Source: Brachyhypopomus gauderio (lineage: Eukaryota; Chordata; Actinopteri; Gymnotiformes; Hypopomidae). From it: a stretch of DNA of 64,000 bases. The notes under the pieces are model-generated. The model saw nothing but the letters and a program-made list of their open reading frames with translations, was not told the DNA's origin and ran no database searches. The stretch is from assembly GCF_052324685.1 (NCBI RefSeq), contig NW_027506902.1, positions 562,771 to 626,770 on the forward strand, in the 5' to 3' direction. Shown piece after piece: positions 1 to 11,789 of this stretch (the first letter of the stretch is position 1; every line of letters starts with the position of its first letter). Made by a program: the position numbers and the translations under genes.

Positions 1-2820
1 TCAGTTTTAACACTAGATGGAGCCAGTTATGGAAACTGTGCTTCTCCACTAAAGTAAATTAAGGAAAGATTTTTTTATTGCGAGTCACCATAAATAGCAG
101 CGCCGAAAAAACTCTAAATTGGAAGTGAATTTCAATATTTCAAACACGATGGGAAAAACACGGTGGGAAAATGAATATCCCCTCGAAATCAACGAAAGTG
201 TATCTGTTTGATTTGCAATGAAGCTGTCGCTGTGATGAAATATGAAAGATGAAAGAGTATAATGTCCGTCCGCATTATGAGACATCCAGAGCTACACATG
301 TGCCGAAAGAACACAGAAAGTCAAGCAAATGGCAGCTAGCCTGCAAGTTCAACAATAGTTTATTACTTACTAACAAAATACAGGAGAACGCCACATCAGC
401 GAACCGTTCTCAGACAGTAATTTCATAAAGCAGTGCCTCATCAGTGCACTTATCAGTTTATAACACCAGAAGATGGCAGTGTATACAGGCTACTATACTA
501 TAGCGGCAGATGGCTGAATGAATGGCCCCCACACATGTTCACCTCACCAAATATGGGCTTGACACCCTTGATGTAAAAAAAAATACTTAAACGTATATTT
601 CTTCTGAACTAAAGAGGACAAATAACACATAACTACTAAATTAACAGTATATGCAACTTTTCCTGTTACATACCCTGTACTTACACTTATCGTGCAATTC
701 ACAGTATAATTGCAATACAAAATAAAACTAGATGTAAACTAGTTGTGTAGTCAAAGTTGACTACTTATACACCTAAAGTACACTTAAAGTATACTTCTAT
801 AAACTAAAAAGTTGACCAATTTAGACCCAAGAACAGTACATTGATATTTTTGGTAAGGAAATGCATAACACGTCATATCATTGTGTTATAATTCCCTCCC
901 CTGCTGTCTCTAATGACATCCTCACCCTGCTAGTCCTGCCCACTGCAGGACTAGAGCCAGGCTCGATTTAGAAACGTAGGCAATGTTCCAGAGCTCACCC
1001 ATATATCACTAGGAACCTGGGTCACCCATGAGAAGACATATGAGACTTTGTGTTGACTGGTCTGGTACAACATTTATCCTGACATACCACAAAATGAGCA
1101 TGAACCATTTAATGTTTAAAGTTACTCTACATGTAACCTATGTTGAAAAAGCCAGCAAATACCCATCTTTGTTAAAAAATGCAAGAAAATAATTTTCAAA
1201 TGTTTCATGATATGTTTAATATTGAATCTCTATACCTGTCTGCAGAAGGTCATATATGACCCTGACTGTGTTCCTATGAAAATTCTAGGTCATTTCTTAC
1301 ATTACATCATAGCCTATATGTTATACCTAATGCACTTGGCTTTGGACACATGTAGATCTTGTGCTGTGTAACTTAATGTAAACTACTCAAAATCATCTCA
1401 TGTAAAACCTTTGGACATTAGCCTTCTTCCTGTAATATACAGAGTAAAGCTCATCTGTAAGACAACTTCTAAGCAGACTACTAATTAAATAAAGGTGCTG
1501 CACTTTAAAACATTTAAGGTTTGTTAAACGCATTTAATTATTTATTTATTTATTTGGAGTATGCCATAGAACTACCACTTGTTTTTTTTTTATCCATGAG
1601 ACCAGTTGCCACTCCTAAATAGTATGTTCCTATTAAAATATTTTCCCTATTCAGTGTCTAATGTGGTTATGAGGACCTGTGCATTTGTTTATAAAACTTA
1701 GTGTGTGTAAAATGGAGATTATGCTTCATGAAGGTACTTGCTGGATGACCTCTGTTCATTCGTGATTTAGGTTAAGATAAAACTTTATTGTTCCCCTCAA
1801 GGAACCTACTATTAATGCTATTTGCTATGGGAGTAAACCCCTGCAAGATACATGATCCTTGCCTCTGGTAAATATTAACAGAGTTACCACCTCCTCAGTA
1901 AGAAAAGTAACTACCGGCTGTCCGAAAAGTCGCTAGAATCTCTAAATGACGTTATTGCCTACTTTGCATAATACTCCATTCACATGTACTTGGCGCGGTA
2001 GAAGAGAAGAATAACGTTGTGGGAGAAGCAAAGAAGTGAGTAGAAACACCCTGAATATGTTTAGAACTACAAACAATCTTTTTTCTATTTATTCTTGCTT
2101 TGTATTTGTTATTGACGACCATCACTTCTCAAAATAACTTAATGAATTTAATGCTTTGTCTTACACAAATCAATTTTGTCATGTATTGTTAAATGCTAGA
2201 AAATCAAACCTAATGTACACACGTTGTACTGGGTCACAGACAGAGTGGGTGATTTTCATTTTGGTCAAGTCTTTCTATGACCGTTTCAGCAGCCGAGGGA
2301 GCTGACTTACATAAGTAAACAGCTGCTGTGCCAAAAAGTTGCAAAACATTGCCTTTGAATTCAGGCTTTGATTCCCCCTCCTTTCTGTATTTTTTGAGTG
2401 TACATTTTAGACTGAGATATATGATGAACTAGCAAGCTAGATGTTGAGCTTTAGCTTTGGAACGGGGGAGGGGATCACGGCCGCACCCGCAGATCACTGG
2501 GGGCAGCAACGATAACGTAATGTGCTTTTACATTTTTACGAACGTTTTTAATTCGCGGTGTTTGTCACAAGAGGGCGCTGAAATATACATTTTGGAGTGC
2601 CTGTTGCGTGTTTATTGTGTGATTGAAAGGAAGTGTCAGTCGCTTGCTACTTCTTAGAGTAGTTACATTACGTTAGTTTCGTTAGGCTATTACAGGTTTT
2701 TGATGGTTTTACTATGAGACTGAACGAGAGAGGTATTCAACCTTAAACATCTATGGTTGAGACTGTCAAATCTCCGCCAAGCTCTGCGTCAGAAAGCTGG
2801 ATTTTCCCACAATGATCACA
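1..2820. other. Upstream intergenic region, no gene recognised
   Basis: AT-rich non-coding DNA upstream of the first receptor gene. Only short unsupported reading frames occur. A short TTTA-rich tract lies near 1537-1555. I see no coherent transposon ends or coding homology. Distal regulatory elements of the receptor gene could lie here but cannot be identified by eye. Confidence 0.5.
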
Positions 2821-2973
2821 TCGCCGGCCCCTCTTACAGCCTGCTTCCGCATGCGCGCTGGTTTACTTATTTCGAAGATCGGACGGCGGTTTTCTAGGAT
2901 TTCACACGCCGAGGACGACGTGACAGGAGACAGGAGAAGTCATCGCTCGAGTGAGAGAAACTGAACTTCTGGC
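2820..2973 (+). promoter_or_regulatory. Probable promoter/5' UTR region of CXCR3-like gene A
   Basis: Just upstream of the candidate first coding exon the base composition changes from AT-rich to GC- and CpG-richer (for example CGCCGGCCC near 2823, GGACGGCGG near 2881 and CGAGGACGACG near 2910). It is followed by an ATG at 2974 and a splice donor at 2986. No clear TATA box is seen. This is inferred from position and composition only. Confidence 0.35.
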
Positions 2974-2985
2974 ATGGATAATGCG
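2974..2985 (+). other. Candidate 12-nt coding first exon of gene A
   Basis: ATG GAT AAT GCG is followed directly by a good donor (GTACGT). It joins in phase 0 to the exon beginning at 3733, so the protein would begin MDNASN before the internal ATG at 3739. Mammalian CXCR3 also has a very short coding first exon, which supports the layout. Not proven without a transcript. Confidence 0.5.
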
Positions 2986-5019
2986 GTACGTTTCTCCCAC
3001 ATTCTTGCCACACTTCTTGAAAACGTGCCTGCAGCTATTCCTGTAATTTCAGTCTTCCCCTCATTTTCCCTCTGTATAGCTTTCACTTCTGTATACTCCA
3101 TAGTTTAAAGTATCAGTGTTTATTTTGCTGTGTTGTCAGTCTGCTTAATAGTAATCTAAGGTTTAGAAAACGCATATATCATTCTTGTGTAACAAGTACA
3201 TTTACGTATTTTTGTATGTTACATTTATTTGACGTGCATGTGAATTTGTGTGTGTGCTTGAAAAAGCTTTATGTTGTGCATATATATTTCAATATAAACG
3301 ACAACAGTAAAATAAACCATTAGCTACTCATTCGTGTTGTAACTGCAGAAGCTGTCAATCGTTACTATGAAGAACCTAGATTCTTAGCAACTCAGTCATG
3401 TTTTTACTGAGTTGCTGTATGGACCAGAACATGTCCTTTGCTTACATATGGGCACGATAGGAACAGCCTGTGGCCACTGTGGGTGGTGTCTGTAAGTGTT
3501 TTGTTTTTTTATTTTTTTAGTGGTCAGCTGCACAGTGCAGAGTGGAAGTGTTAGGCTGAGTTTTGAAACCCAGCCATGTGACTGTTGCTATATATCTTCT
3601 TGTGACTCCCCTTGCCGCATAGAAACACGTCGGCATGACATTCGCAAGCACCACACAAACTTGTTCTGGCCTGTACGTTTACCAGAGTACTTGGAATATT
3701 AGTGTAGATAAACATCTGTGTTTTGTTTTCAGTCAAACATGGAGCTTGACCTGCGAGGGCTGTTTGAACAAAACGGCACCTTTGACTATTTGGACTATGA
3801 GTATGAGGAAGACTGCCACATAAGTAACCTCTCCCGGTTCTGGGCCATCTTCATCCCCATCCTGTACTCTCTGGCGGTGGTTGTGGGGTTTCTGGGCAAC
3901 GGGCTGGTTCTGGGGGTCCTCTGGCAGAAGAGGCGGAGCTGGAGCGTGACGGACACATTTATTCTGCACCTGACTGTGGCCGACACCCTGCTGCTTCTCA
4001 CGATGCCCCTGTGGGCGGTAGAGGCAGTAGAAGGGTGGACCTTCGGCACACCACTCTGCAAGATCACCGGAGCACTGTTTACGGTATGTTTAGGGTTGCT
4101 CTATTCTGAGAATGTCTCAAACAAGAAAGTTTGAGGGAGTTTGAGCTCAACATATTTGCATCTGTTTTTGCACTTTGTTTTGATTTCATGTACATCGATA
4201 TGGTGTTATTAATTAAGACCATTGAGGAGATTTCATTTTTTCTCAATTTCACAGATCAATTTCTACTGTGGCATCTTCCTTCTGGCCTGCATCAGCCTGG
4301 ATCGTTACCTGTCTGTGGTCCACACCGTGCAGATGTACTCTCGTAGGAAGCCTTGGCTGATCCAGCTCAGCTGCGTTTCTGTTTGGTTCTTCTCTCTGCT
4401 GCTCTCTATCCCAGAGTGGATGTATCTGCAGGTTTCCAAAGATGGAAGACGAGGTGAGAGAACGGATTGTGTTCAGTGGTATCCTGAGGAGTGGCGTCTG
4501 CCCTCCCGCCTGCTCTACCATGTGGTGGGCTTCTTGCTTCCAGCCGTGGTTTTGCTCTACTGCTACTGTTGCATCCTGGTACGCCTGCAGCGGGGCTCTC
4601 CGAAGCAGAGGAGCATATGGGTCATCCTGGCACTGGTGCTGGCCTTCTTCATCAGCTGGACCCCCTACAACATCGCCCTGCTGGTAAACACTGTACAGCT
4701 CAATCACAGGGGCTTGGCAGAGCTGTCGGGAACGTGTGAGCAGAATAGCTGGACGTCAGTGAAGCTCACAGCAGTTCTGGGTTTTCTTCACTGCACCATC
4801 AATCCTGTGATCTACATCAGCCTCTCTGGGAAATTTCGCTCCTGGGTGTTTACCATCCTAAAAAGCCACAGCTGTGTACTGGACACTGGGGACATTTCCC
4901 TGTGGTATACAGAAGATGTGGACAACAAAGGTCCATCTGAAGACACAAGTTCACTGCAGACAATGAATCACGTTAAAAAATGTACCGAAAATCAGACGGT
5001 TGTGACAGAAGTGCTTTGA
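2974..5019 (+). CDS. cxcr3-like: CXCR3-like chemokine receptor A (three coding exons)
   Basis: A seven-transmembrane chemokine receptor that should bind CXC chemokines at the leukocyte surface and couple to Gi. Proposed exons are 2974-2985 (12 nt, MDNA, donor GTACGT), 3733-4083 (acceptor TTTTCAG, donor GTATGT) and 4255-5019 (acceptor TTTCACAG, stop TGA). All junctions are phase 0, giving about 375 residues. Exon 2 has an acidic tyrosine-rich N-terminus (YLDYEYEEDC, likely sulphated) with an NGT glycosylation site, then TM1 (GNGLVLGVL), TM2 (HLTVADTLLLLTMPLWAVEA) and the ECL1 cysteine (PLCKI). Exon 3 has ISLDRYLSVVH (DRY intact), the ECL2 cysteine (TDCVQW), TM6 FISWTPYN, the ECL3 cysteine and TM7 NPVIY. 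The TM7 and the tail (ending VVTEVL) differ strongly from gene B, and the 3-residue GVQ of ICL3 in B is absent. If the micro-exon is wrong, translation could start at ATG 3739. Family assignment is secure; exact orthology among fish cxcr3.1/3.2/3.3 is not. Confidence 0.92.
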
Positions 5020-6755
5020 TCAGGATACAGACTGAAGGGTTTTTGGGACTGAGACCTGAACTGTGAGTCTTAATTTGATAATTTATGGAAACCTTACACT
5101 AAAGATGTTCTAGTGTGTCCATGAACTCATGTGAGATGAGAAGAGACTGATCGTTATGCTATTTTTTTGCACTTTAAAACAAAAAAAGAAATGCTAGAGT
5201 AGAAGAACATGCTTCTGTTCTACTAATATGTTTTAATACATACAACACTTGGTATCTATCGATTTGTAATGGTTTGTTGTAAACTTGGGGGAATAGGGGA
5301 AGGTGCAGGGAACATGTCTGCAATGTCAACATCATAGGTATGATGTGTTTTCTGTGACAAATGTAAGTGAGTCAGGATCATTTGATCCCTCCGATCTCAG
5401 TGTTGTCCAGTATTGCGTAAGTACTGCTTTCGTTTTGTACTCTAGTGCCTCATTTTGTACTGTAATGGGATTTCCCATGTTCATGAGCAGCTTTTTAAAA
5501 GACATGTATTAATGTTGGAAATCACACAGGCTTAAAAAAAAATTTTTTGGCTAACTGCAGAATACACAGTAGGCAAATATAGGCAGTCACCTGCCTCCCA
5601 TGAGCCATGTGGTAAATACTAATGAGATCTATCTGTCTTGTTAATGTTAAAGAACATATTTTAAATACATATGATTTATATATTTGTTCAGCTTCCTTCT
5701 ATCGGTTACAGCATCGTCCCTAATTATGGTTGTAATGGTATGTTCTATGTTTTGATATAATGACACCACTATGTGAAAGCAAGCACACAAGCAGTAGCAT
5801 CAGGATAGAATGCGTACATAATGCTAGTGCTAATGTCCATACAGATAATGGGCATTCCATACTCCGTTAAAGTGAGTCACCTATTGGAACCAAATGGAAA
5901 AGTCCGGAAATAAAGTAAGACATTTTTAGGAGTTAGGCTGTAAGGAGGTTTTGACAGTACCTAATGGGTCATTGTCCCTTGATTTAGTTTCTTTTCACTC
6001 CATTAGCTCATTACTCAGCACTGATGCTAATAAATAAACAAATGCTAATCAAGCCTGCACTATAGAACAAGGACTAATTTACTAGAACAATGTATTCAAT
6101 AGTATATTTTGATGACCTAGCATAGCATATGACCTTTTTGTAAGGTTTTCACACATTAGTTCCTGAATACATTTTCTTTCAAACCATGTGTTTGCAATGA
6201 CTCAGCTGAAACATGAAAAGAAAGAGCTAGTAGAGATGATCTGAGATGTGCATTATACTTTGAACAAATGACAAATTGTGAACTTTAACACTGTTTTCCC
6301 TCCATGCAGTGAACTGTAATGCTTTAGGCCTTTTTCATTTATGAAAGTATCACAACATACTGTTGTGTGAACACAGAAAATACCTAATTGTTTTTCACAT
6401 TCTGTGGCTGCATGTGTAGGTACCTGTGTGTTTGCGTGTGATTTATTTTAAGCAATAGACTTGTCAACTGCTGTTGTAAGTTTGTCTTGTGTTCTGAATC
6501 ATGTGTTCACTACTCTTGCATTACATTGTCTCCAAAAGTAGCACAAACCAGAAAAGTTCCGGCAACGGTCATATCTGCAATGATCTTGTCTGTCCAATTT
6601 CAGTTTGTATTGCATCATATCGAATTGTATCCTAAAACATATAGGCTATGTGTATTGGAAACTTATGTTGTATATTATGTTGTATTTTATTTCATTTCTC
6701 TACTTTATTATGTGTGTGGATATCAGTATTGATTATGATTCCTTTTTTATACCTA
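5020..6755. other. 3' flank of gene A, non-coding
   Basis: AT-rich sequence following the stop codon. A candidate polyadenylation signal AATAAA is present at 5909-5914. There is no transposase, RT or host coding similarity. Part is likely the 3' UTR of the receptor. Confidence 0.4.
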
Positions 6756-7044
6756 CAGTACAGGCCAAAGTTTTGGACACACCTCCTCGTTCAATGGGTT
6801 TTCTTTCATTGAAAGAGTTCCAAGAGTGTACAAAGCAGTAATCAGAGTAATGGGTGGATATTTTGAAGAAACTAAGACTATAAAACATGTTTTCAGTTAT
6901 TTCACCTTTTTTTTGTTAAGTACATAACTCCACATGCGTTCATTCATAGTTGTGATGCCTTCTGTGAATCTACGATGTAAATGTCATCAAAATAAAGAAA
7001 ACAGATTAAATGAGAAGGTGTGTCCAAACCTTTTGCCTGTACTG
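6756..7044. mobile_element. Tc1/mariner-type MITE with TA duplications
   Basis: A 289-bp element with inverted ends. The left end begins CAGTACAGGCCAAAGTTTTG and the right end is its reverse complement with small changes, ending GCCTGTACTG. TA lies on both outer sides (6754-6755, 7045-7046). There is no coding capacity. The structure is typical of a non-autonomous Tc1/mariner derivative. Confidence 0.85.
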
Positions 7045-7046
7045 TA

Positions 7047-7900
7047 TTCTATAAAGACCTTATAGATTCATAAAACACGTAAACATATATTATTAAATAT
7101 AGGTCCTCCAAAGAGAGAGGGTTGGCCAAGGCAAAAAAAAATAACTGGGAATAAAGTTAGTAAGAAAATGTGTAAAAAAGTTAGTAAAAAAACCTTTTTG
7201 CTATCATTGTACATAAACAGTACATGTACATTTCTTGTTAAACACCACTTCAGACTTTCTGTCAAGTCTGTTGGTGTCAAGCCAATAGCATAGCTTAGAA
7301 CTGCAGCGTGGTCACTAGCAAGTTTAGGAACCACAGAAATAGCAGTTAACTCCACTGCCCCCTGGTGGCTTCATTAGAAATAGCTATTTTAAAAGATTTA
7401 CCTTCATAGGTGGTTATATTTTACAAAGTTATTTGCGTATTAAATAATTAAATAAAATATTATATAATAGGCTTATGGTCAATAAAAATAATGAATTGAT
7501 ATAACAACAAAAAAAAACACCTGGTTCTCATGACCTGCTGCTCACAATACTGTGATCTGTGGATCTTGGCAGATGTCTGTCAGATATGAGCAGGCAGAGG
7601 GAGAGCTGAAGAAAATGTCTAAAAATAAATACGTTTAAACCTAAATTAAAATTTGGGCCATTGTCAATTTATCACGAGTTCCTGTGCACAAAACAGCCAT
7701 TTTTTTCACATTCAGAATGTTGTCATGTGTGATTATTTGTTTATACAATTCCAGGTAAGCAGGTTATTTCTTCTCAGGATTATGTGAACACTAGCCTTTG
7801 ACAAGTCAGGAAAGCTATGTCACTGAAAATATTTCTAAGCCCATTTCAGTGATTTTTTTAAATATAAAAATGATCATGACTAACACTATTAATGACATAT
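7047..7900. other. Non-coding stretch
   Basis: AT-rich sequence between the MITE and the receptor pseudogene fragment. I looked for the missing upstream and downstream exons of the pseudogene here and saw no convincing match by eye. Confidence 0.4.
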
Positions 7901-7904
7901 ACAC

Positions 7905-8168
7905 AAGACATGTTGCCGCACACCAATATTAGCAGCACACCAGAGCCACAACTGGAAGCAAGAAGCCCACCTTGAGTCAGAGCAGACCAGACATAGTCTC
8001 CAACCTACAGAGTGTTGCTCTGGAAACAAATGGTTTTACATTCCTGCTATGAAACCTACTTGCAGCTACATCCAGTGAGGAGCAAAAATACAGAAAAAGA
8101 AGACTGAACAACAAGCTGATTTGGCCCAGCCATGCCACACTGTGAGAGCACGTCTGGATGGCATGCAC
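7905..8168 (-). pseudogene. Decayed third CXCR3-like copy (ICL2 to TM5 fragment)
   Basis: Read on the minus strand from about 8168, the translation begins VVHAIQTCSH and tracks the VVHAVQMYSR segment after the DRY motif of the two intact receptors. It retains a WLGQIS stretch (WLIQLS in the genes) and later VGFLLPVVAL (VGFLLPAVVL in the genes). The 20 bases at 7952-7971 are identical to 16718-16737 inside gene B. Two in-frame stops (7977-7979 and 7929-7931) and poor ECL2 conservation show it is dead. It has the same orientation as gene B and lies between the two live genes. TM1-TM3 and TM6-TM7 were not found nearby. The alternative, chance similarity, is unlikely given collinear matches over about 80 codons. 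Confidence 0.75.
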
Positions 8169-8171
8169 CAC

Positions 8172-8512
8172 GAACAGAGACTGACTGAAGCGGCTGTAAA
8201 GTCGTTAAGTAAAATACCATGTAATGTGCAATTTGATGTTTTGGGAATCTCCTGTTAAATGTTTGTGTTTGGCGCCACTTCGTGGCTGTTCAGTCACATT
8301 GCAGCATCATCTCTATAACGTAATCCTGGGAAATTCATGGAAAAAGTAGTCTTGAGTACATATAGACGTGTCTATCCTACAACTGTGCAAGTATTACACC
8401 AAAATCTGTGACCACCGAATTTTGTGACCGCAGAGATCATTGTTGCCCATGTCCTACATGTGTGTTGTCGAGAAATAAGACAGTGTTGTCACTTATTCTG
8501 ATAACTGCGCAT
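8172..8512. other. Non-coding stretch
   Basis: No coding or repeat structure recognised between the pseudogene fragment and the Tc1 remnant. Confidence 0.4.
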
Positions 8513-9240
8513 ACAGATGCATGTCAATAAATTAGAATATCATGAAAAAGTTCATTTATTTCAGTAATTCAATACAAAAAGTAAACCGCATATATGGATT
8601 CATTTATTTCTGTTAATGTTCATTTGCTTATGTTAATGCAAGCTAATGAAAACCCAAAATCATTACCTCAGAAATTTTTTATATTATATAAGACCAACTG
8701 AAAAAAACATTTTTAATTCAGAAATGTTGGCCTACTGAAAAGTATGTACAGAAAATGCACTCAATACTTGGTCATGGCTCCTTTTGCATGAATTACTGCA
8801 TCAATGCGATGTGGCATGGAGGCGATCAGCCTGTGGCACTGCTGAGGTGTTATGAAAGCCCAGGTTGCTTTGTTAGCAGCCTTCAGCTCATCTGCATTGT
8901 TGGGTCTGGTGTCTCTCATCTTCCTCTTGACAATACCCTGTAGACCAGGGATTGGTACTTTTGGCAGTGTGGACACGTGCCAAGTCCTGCTGGAAATCAA
9001 AAAAGTAAATTTTGCATTTCATTTGGAAATCAAGGTCCCAGAGTCTGGAGGAAGAGAGGAGAGGCACACAGTCCAAGCTGCTTGAGGTCTAGTGTGAAGT
9101 TTCCACAATCAGTGATGGTTTGGGGAGCCATGTCATCTGCTGTTCCACTTCAAAATGTCAGGCCTGCCCTCAAGACGGGACCAGTTATCTATAAAACCCA
9201 CAGCTTTCTCAGCACCATTTAGACATTTAGACAGTTAAGC
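8513..9240 (-). mobile_element. Degenerate Tc1-like transposon
   Basis: The left end carries a Tc1-type terminal sequence (near 8525-8570) that also occurs at the end of the element at 29018. On the minus strand 8761-8943 encodes the transposase C-terminus (IVKRKMRDTRPNNADELKA, then CHRLIASMPHRIDAVIHAKG). Further right the order is scrambled: 9047-9200 contains the VMVWGAMSS block read from the plus strand. The right terminal repeat is missing. Dead copy. Confidence 0.75.
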
Positions 9241-9540
9241 GCCCATGACCTGCTGTAGGTTTCGTATGGGGCCGGAGCTTATTACAGCATCTGACATCGT
9301 TCCTGCTAGCTCACACACCTCTTTAACATTATCCTTAGTATTTTGTGACGGTATTAACCCCACATCATTAGTGTCAATGTGTAAGACAATCTTGGAGTAT
9401 TTGCCAGCATCTTTAAGTTAAAGCTGCGAATCTCCTATAACCAGAGCTCTTTTGACAGGTTGTTCAGCTGATATATCGCTGAGTGCCGCCGAGATGTCAC
9501 CTATTCGTCCCACTGCCAAAGCTCTAATGCTGGGGCTGGG
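9241..9540 (-). pseudogene. LINE ORF1 remnant with SGNH-esterase-like domain
   Basis: The minus-strand translation contains ALVIGDSQL (SGNH block I, GDS) followed by KIVLHIDTNDV (block III, normally GTND) and VKEVCELAGTMSDAV. Esterase domains of this sort occur in ORF1 of CR1/L2-type fish LINEs. In-frame stops are present. A run of 19 G at 9538-9556 adjoins the fragment. Confidence 0.6.
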
Positions 9541-9773
9541 GGGGGGGGGGGGGGGGTCGCTAACTATAACTGTGGCATTCATTTACAGAATGGAAAGGAC
9601 CCTGGATAACAGTTGATTCACTTACATCAGGCAAAAACACCTGCAGCTGAACCACAATCATGCCCCTCCTCCAGCTACCCCTCACACACCTCCCCTCAGT
9701 GACGGTGCTTACCCGCCGCCCCTTTACCTACCATATGTCCCTAAACTTAATTTTGACATGAACTTCCCAATTT

Positions 9774-9785
9774 GTATATATATAT

Positions 9786-9867
<82 letters not shown>

Positions 9868-9875
9868 TATATATA
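9774..9875. repeat. (TA)n microsatellite
   Basis: About 100 bp of near-pure TA dinucleotides with CA interruptions at the left. The long frames across it are artefacts. Confidence 0.95.
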
Positions 9876-9879
9876 TCCT

Positions 9880-10175
9880 GTCATACCATATTTGCACTTT
9901 ATACTGCTAAAAAGCAATACTGCTGCTGCTACAGCTTCAGTCCAACTGTACTGCACACTGCTCTTCTGTGTATTATTTTATAGTACATATATCTATTGTA
10001 TAGATATCTATTGTATCTATATCCTAAATGTATATCCTATTTATTCACTACCTGCTCATGTACTTATTGCACTTTCTGCTCATTTGCATTACTGGTTAGA
10101 TACTAAACTGCATTTCATTGTCCAGTACCTGTACTATGGCAATGACAATAAAATTGAATCTAATCTAATCTAATA
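9880..10175 (+). mobile_element. LINE 3' end
   Basis: Sequence typical of the 3' UTR of fish CR1/L2-like LINEs, ending in AATAAAATTGAATC followed by a short (TCTAA)n tail (about 10147-10172). The same sort of tail ends the LINE at 62825-62850. No RT sequence remains here. Confidence 0.65.
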
Positions 10176-10700
10176 TGCAACAACAGTTTGAACACTTGCA
10201 GCTCAGAGTGGATGGAGTGAAAAGGCCCTAAAGACTGTACTTTAGAGTATCAATGCCACTAAAATCAGAATTAGCTTGTAAAAATAATCAAACTGCCATT
10301 TCAGAGTTCATCAGAATGTCCATTCATTTACACAACTTTTTAAATTCGTACTTCAACACCTTGCACTACGGGTGCTAGTTTGTGTTCAGAATAAACGCTA
10401 GGAGTTAGAACCAATGGAAGTTGCAAGCGCCCATTTGGCACTAGAGGAAAGAAATAAGAAATATCATGAAGGAATATGTTTATATTGCAGCAACTCAGAG
10501 CATTACATGAGCACCTGTCCCGAAAGCTCCAAGACACAAACTATGGCGAGTCTCTCAGATGAACACTTATCCGTGTTATAGTGAATTTACATTGGGCTAA
10601 ATGTTGTTTCTGTTTGAGCCTTAATTAGTTCTGTAGCATTTGGAAATGTTATTGGTGAGAGTAATGTCCTGCCTCAACACCTTGTCAAGGTTGACAGTAA
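10176..10700. other. Non-coding stretch
   Basis: No gene or repeat recognised; only short unsupported frames. Confidence 0.35.
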
Positions 10701-10701
10701 A

Positions 10702-10960
10702 ATACACTATATTGCCAAAAGTATTTGCTCATCTTCCATGATTTACATATCAATCAAAATGTATTTATATAGTGCTTTACAAGTGTGTTGAGTCCAAGCC
10801 CCCAGTGAGCAAGCCAAGGGTGACAGTGGCAAGGAAAAAACTCCCTAAGAGCATGAGGAAAACACCTTGAGATGAACCAAGACTCAGTGTGGGAATCCCA
10901 CCTCCTCTGGCCAATGCCGGTCACCATGACAACAGTAATTAGAGATACATAAACAAATTA
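10702..10960 (+). mobile_element. Tc1 end fragment joined to LINE/SINE-type tail
   Basis: Begins with CACTATATTGCCAAAAGTAT, a Tc1-family terminal sequence, without a matching right end. It is followed by a repeat (CAAGCCCCCAGTGAGCAAGC near 10796) that recurs at 54272-54325, so it is a dispersed retroposon tail. Confidence 0.5.
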
Positions 10961-11785
10961 GTAATGGGAATGATGAATAATTCTCATCTTTGTGTGTATT
11001 TATATACGTGTTTTCTACGTAATTCTTAAGAGTCCTAGGGTTTTTGCTGGTCATGGCCATGGAGATACAGTCGTAGCAGCGGAGAATTTGGGTGTTGAGA
11101 GGATCCAGGGCAGTGTGTTGATCCTTCATCCTAGCTGGTTAAGCAGGAGGTGGCTGGCCCAGGGTGGATTGATTATGGGATATTGGGAAAGGCTTATCTC
11201 TCCATGTCTCAGTATTTCTTGAGTAGGAATGCAGCCATTGGGAAAAGGAAAAGAGGGACAAGTAGCTCTGTATGGGATTATATGTGGGACAGAGGGAATT
11301 TAAACATTTCTGGAGTGTGACAGCAACTCCGGCAATTAAATTATTACATCCTAACTAAATGAGCAGAACAGGAAGATAATAGAATGAGGAGCATCCTGAG
11401 ACATTGGCATCCATCCACCTACACTGTCAACAAATTTGAGTGGCCATGTGAAGTGACAGGATGATAGCACCAGTGCCCTAGTTTACCATAAAACCCTTCG
11501 CCTATGAACCCCTGGATCTGTACCTTTATCTAAGGGGGCACATTAATTACCAAACGCTAAACTAAATAAGTAAGTTTTTTTTTTCGCCTGCTTCTGTAAA
11601 TAATCCTTCCAAATCAACCATAGTACCCAAATGACAAACAAATAATGACAATATAATCATTATTTGGTATGAATGAATGTCACGGAGGAGCCGTGACGCT
11701 TACGCCAATCACACACTCATACGCCCAGTCATTCACGCAAGCACACGGGCGCAGAGGCAGCTATCTGCTATCTGCTATTTTTAAA
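10961..11785. other. Non-coding stretch
   Basis: No gene recognised. The sequence becomes GC-richer near 11690-11750 (CACGGAGGAGCCGTGACGC) but without an identifiable element. Confidence 0.35.
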
Positions 11786-11789
11786 ACTC

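Noticed and set aside
3733..4083. Idea that the two receptors are an assembly duplication
   Set aside because: Introns, N-termini, TM7 and tails are clearly different, so both loci are real; only a local collapse of the identical exon block remains possible.
9772..10173. 133-residue frame with Tyr-Ile repeats
   Set aside because: It is translation of a TA microsatellite and LINE tail, not a protein gene.
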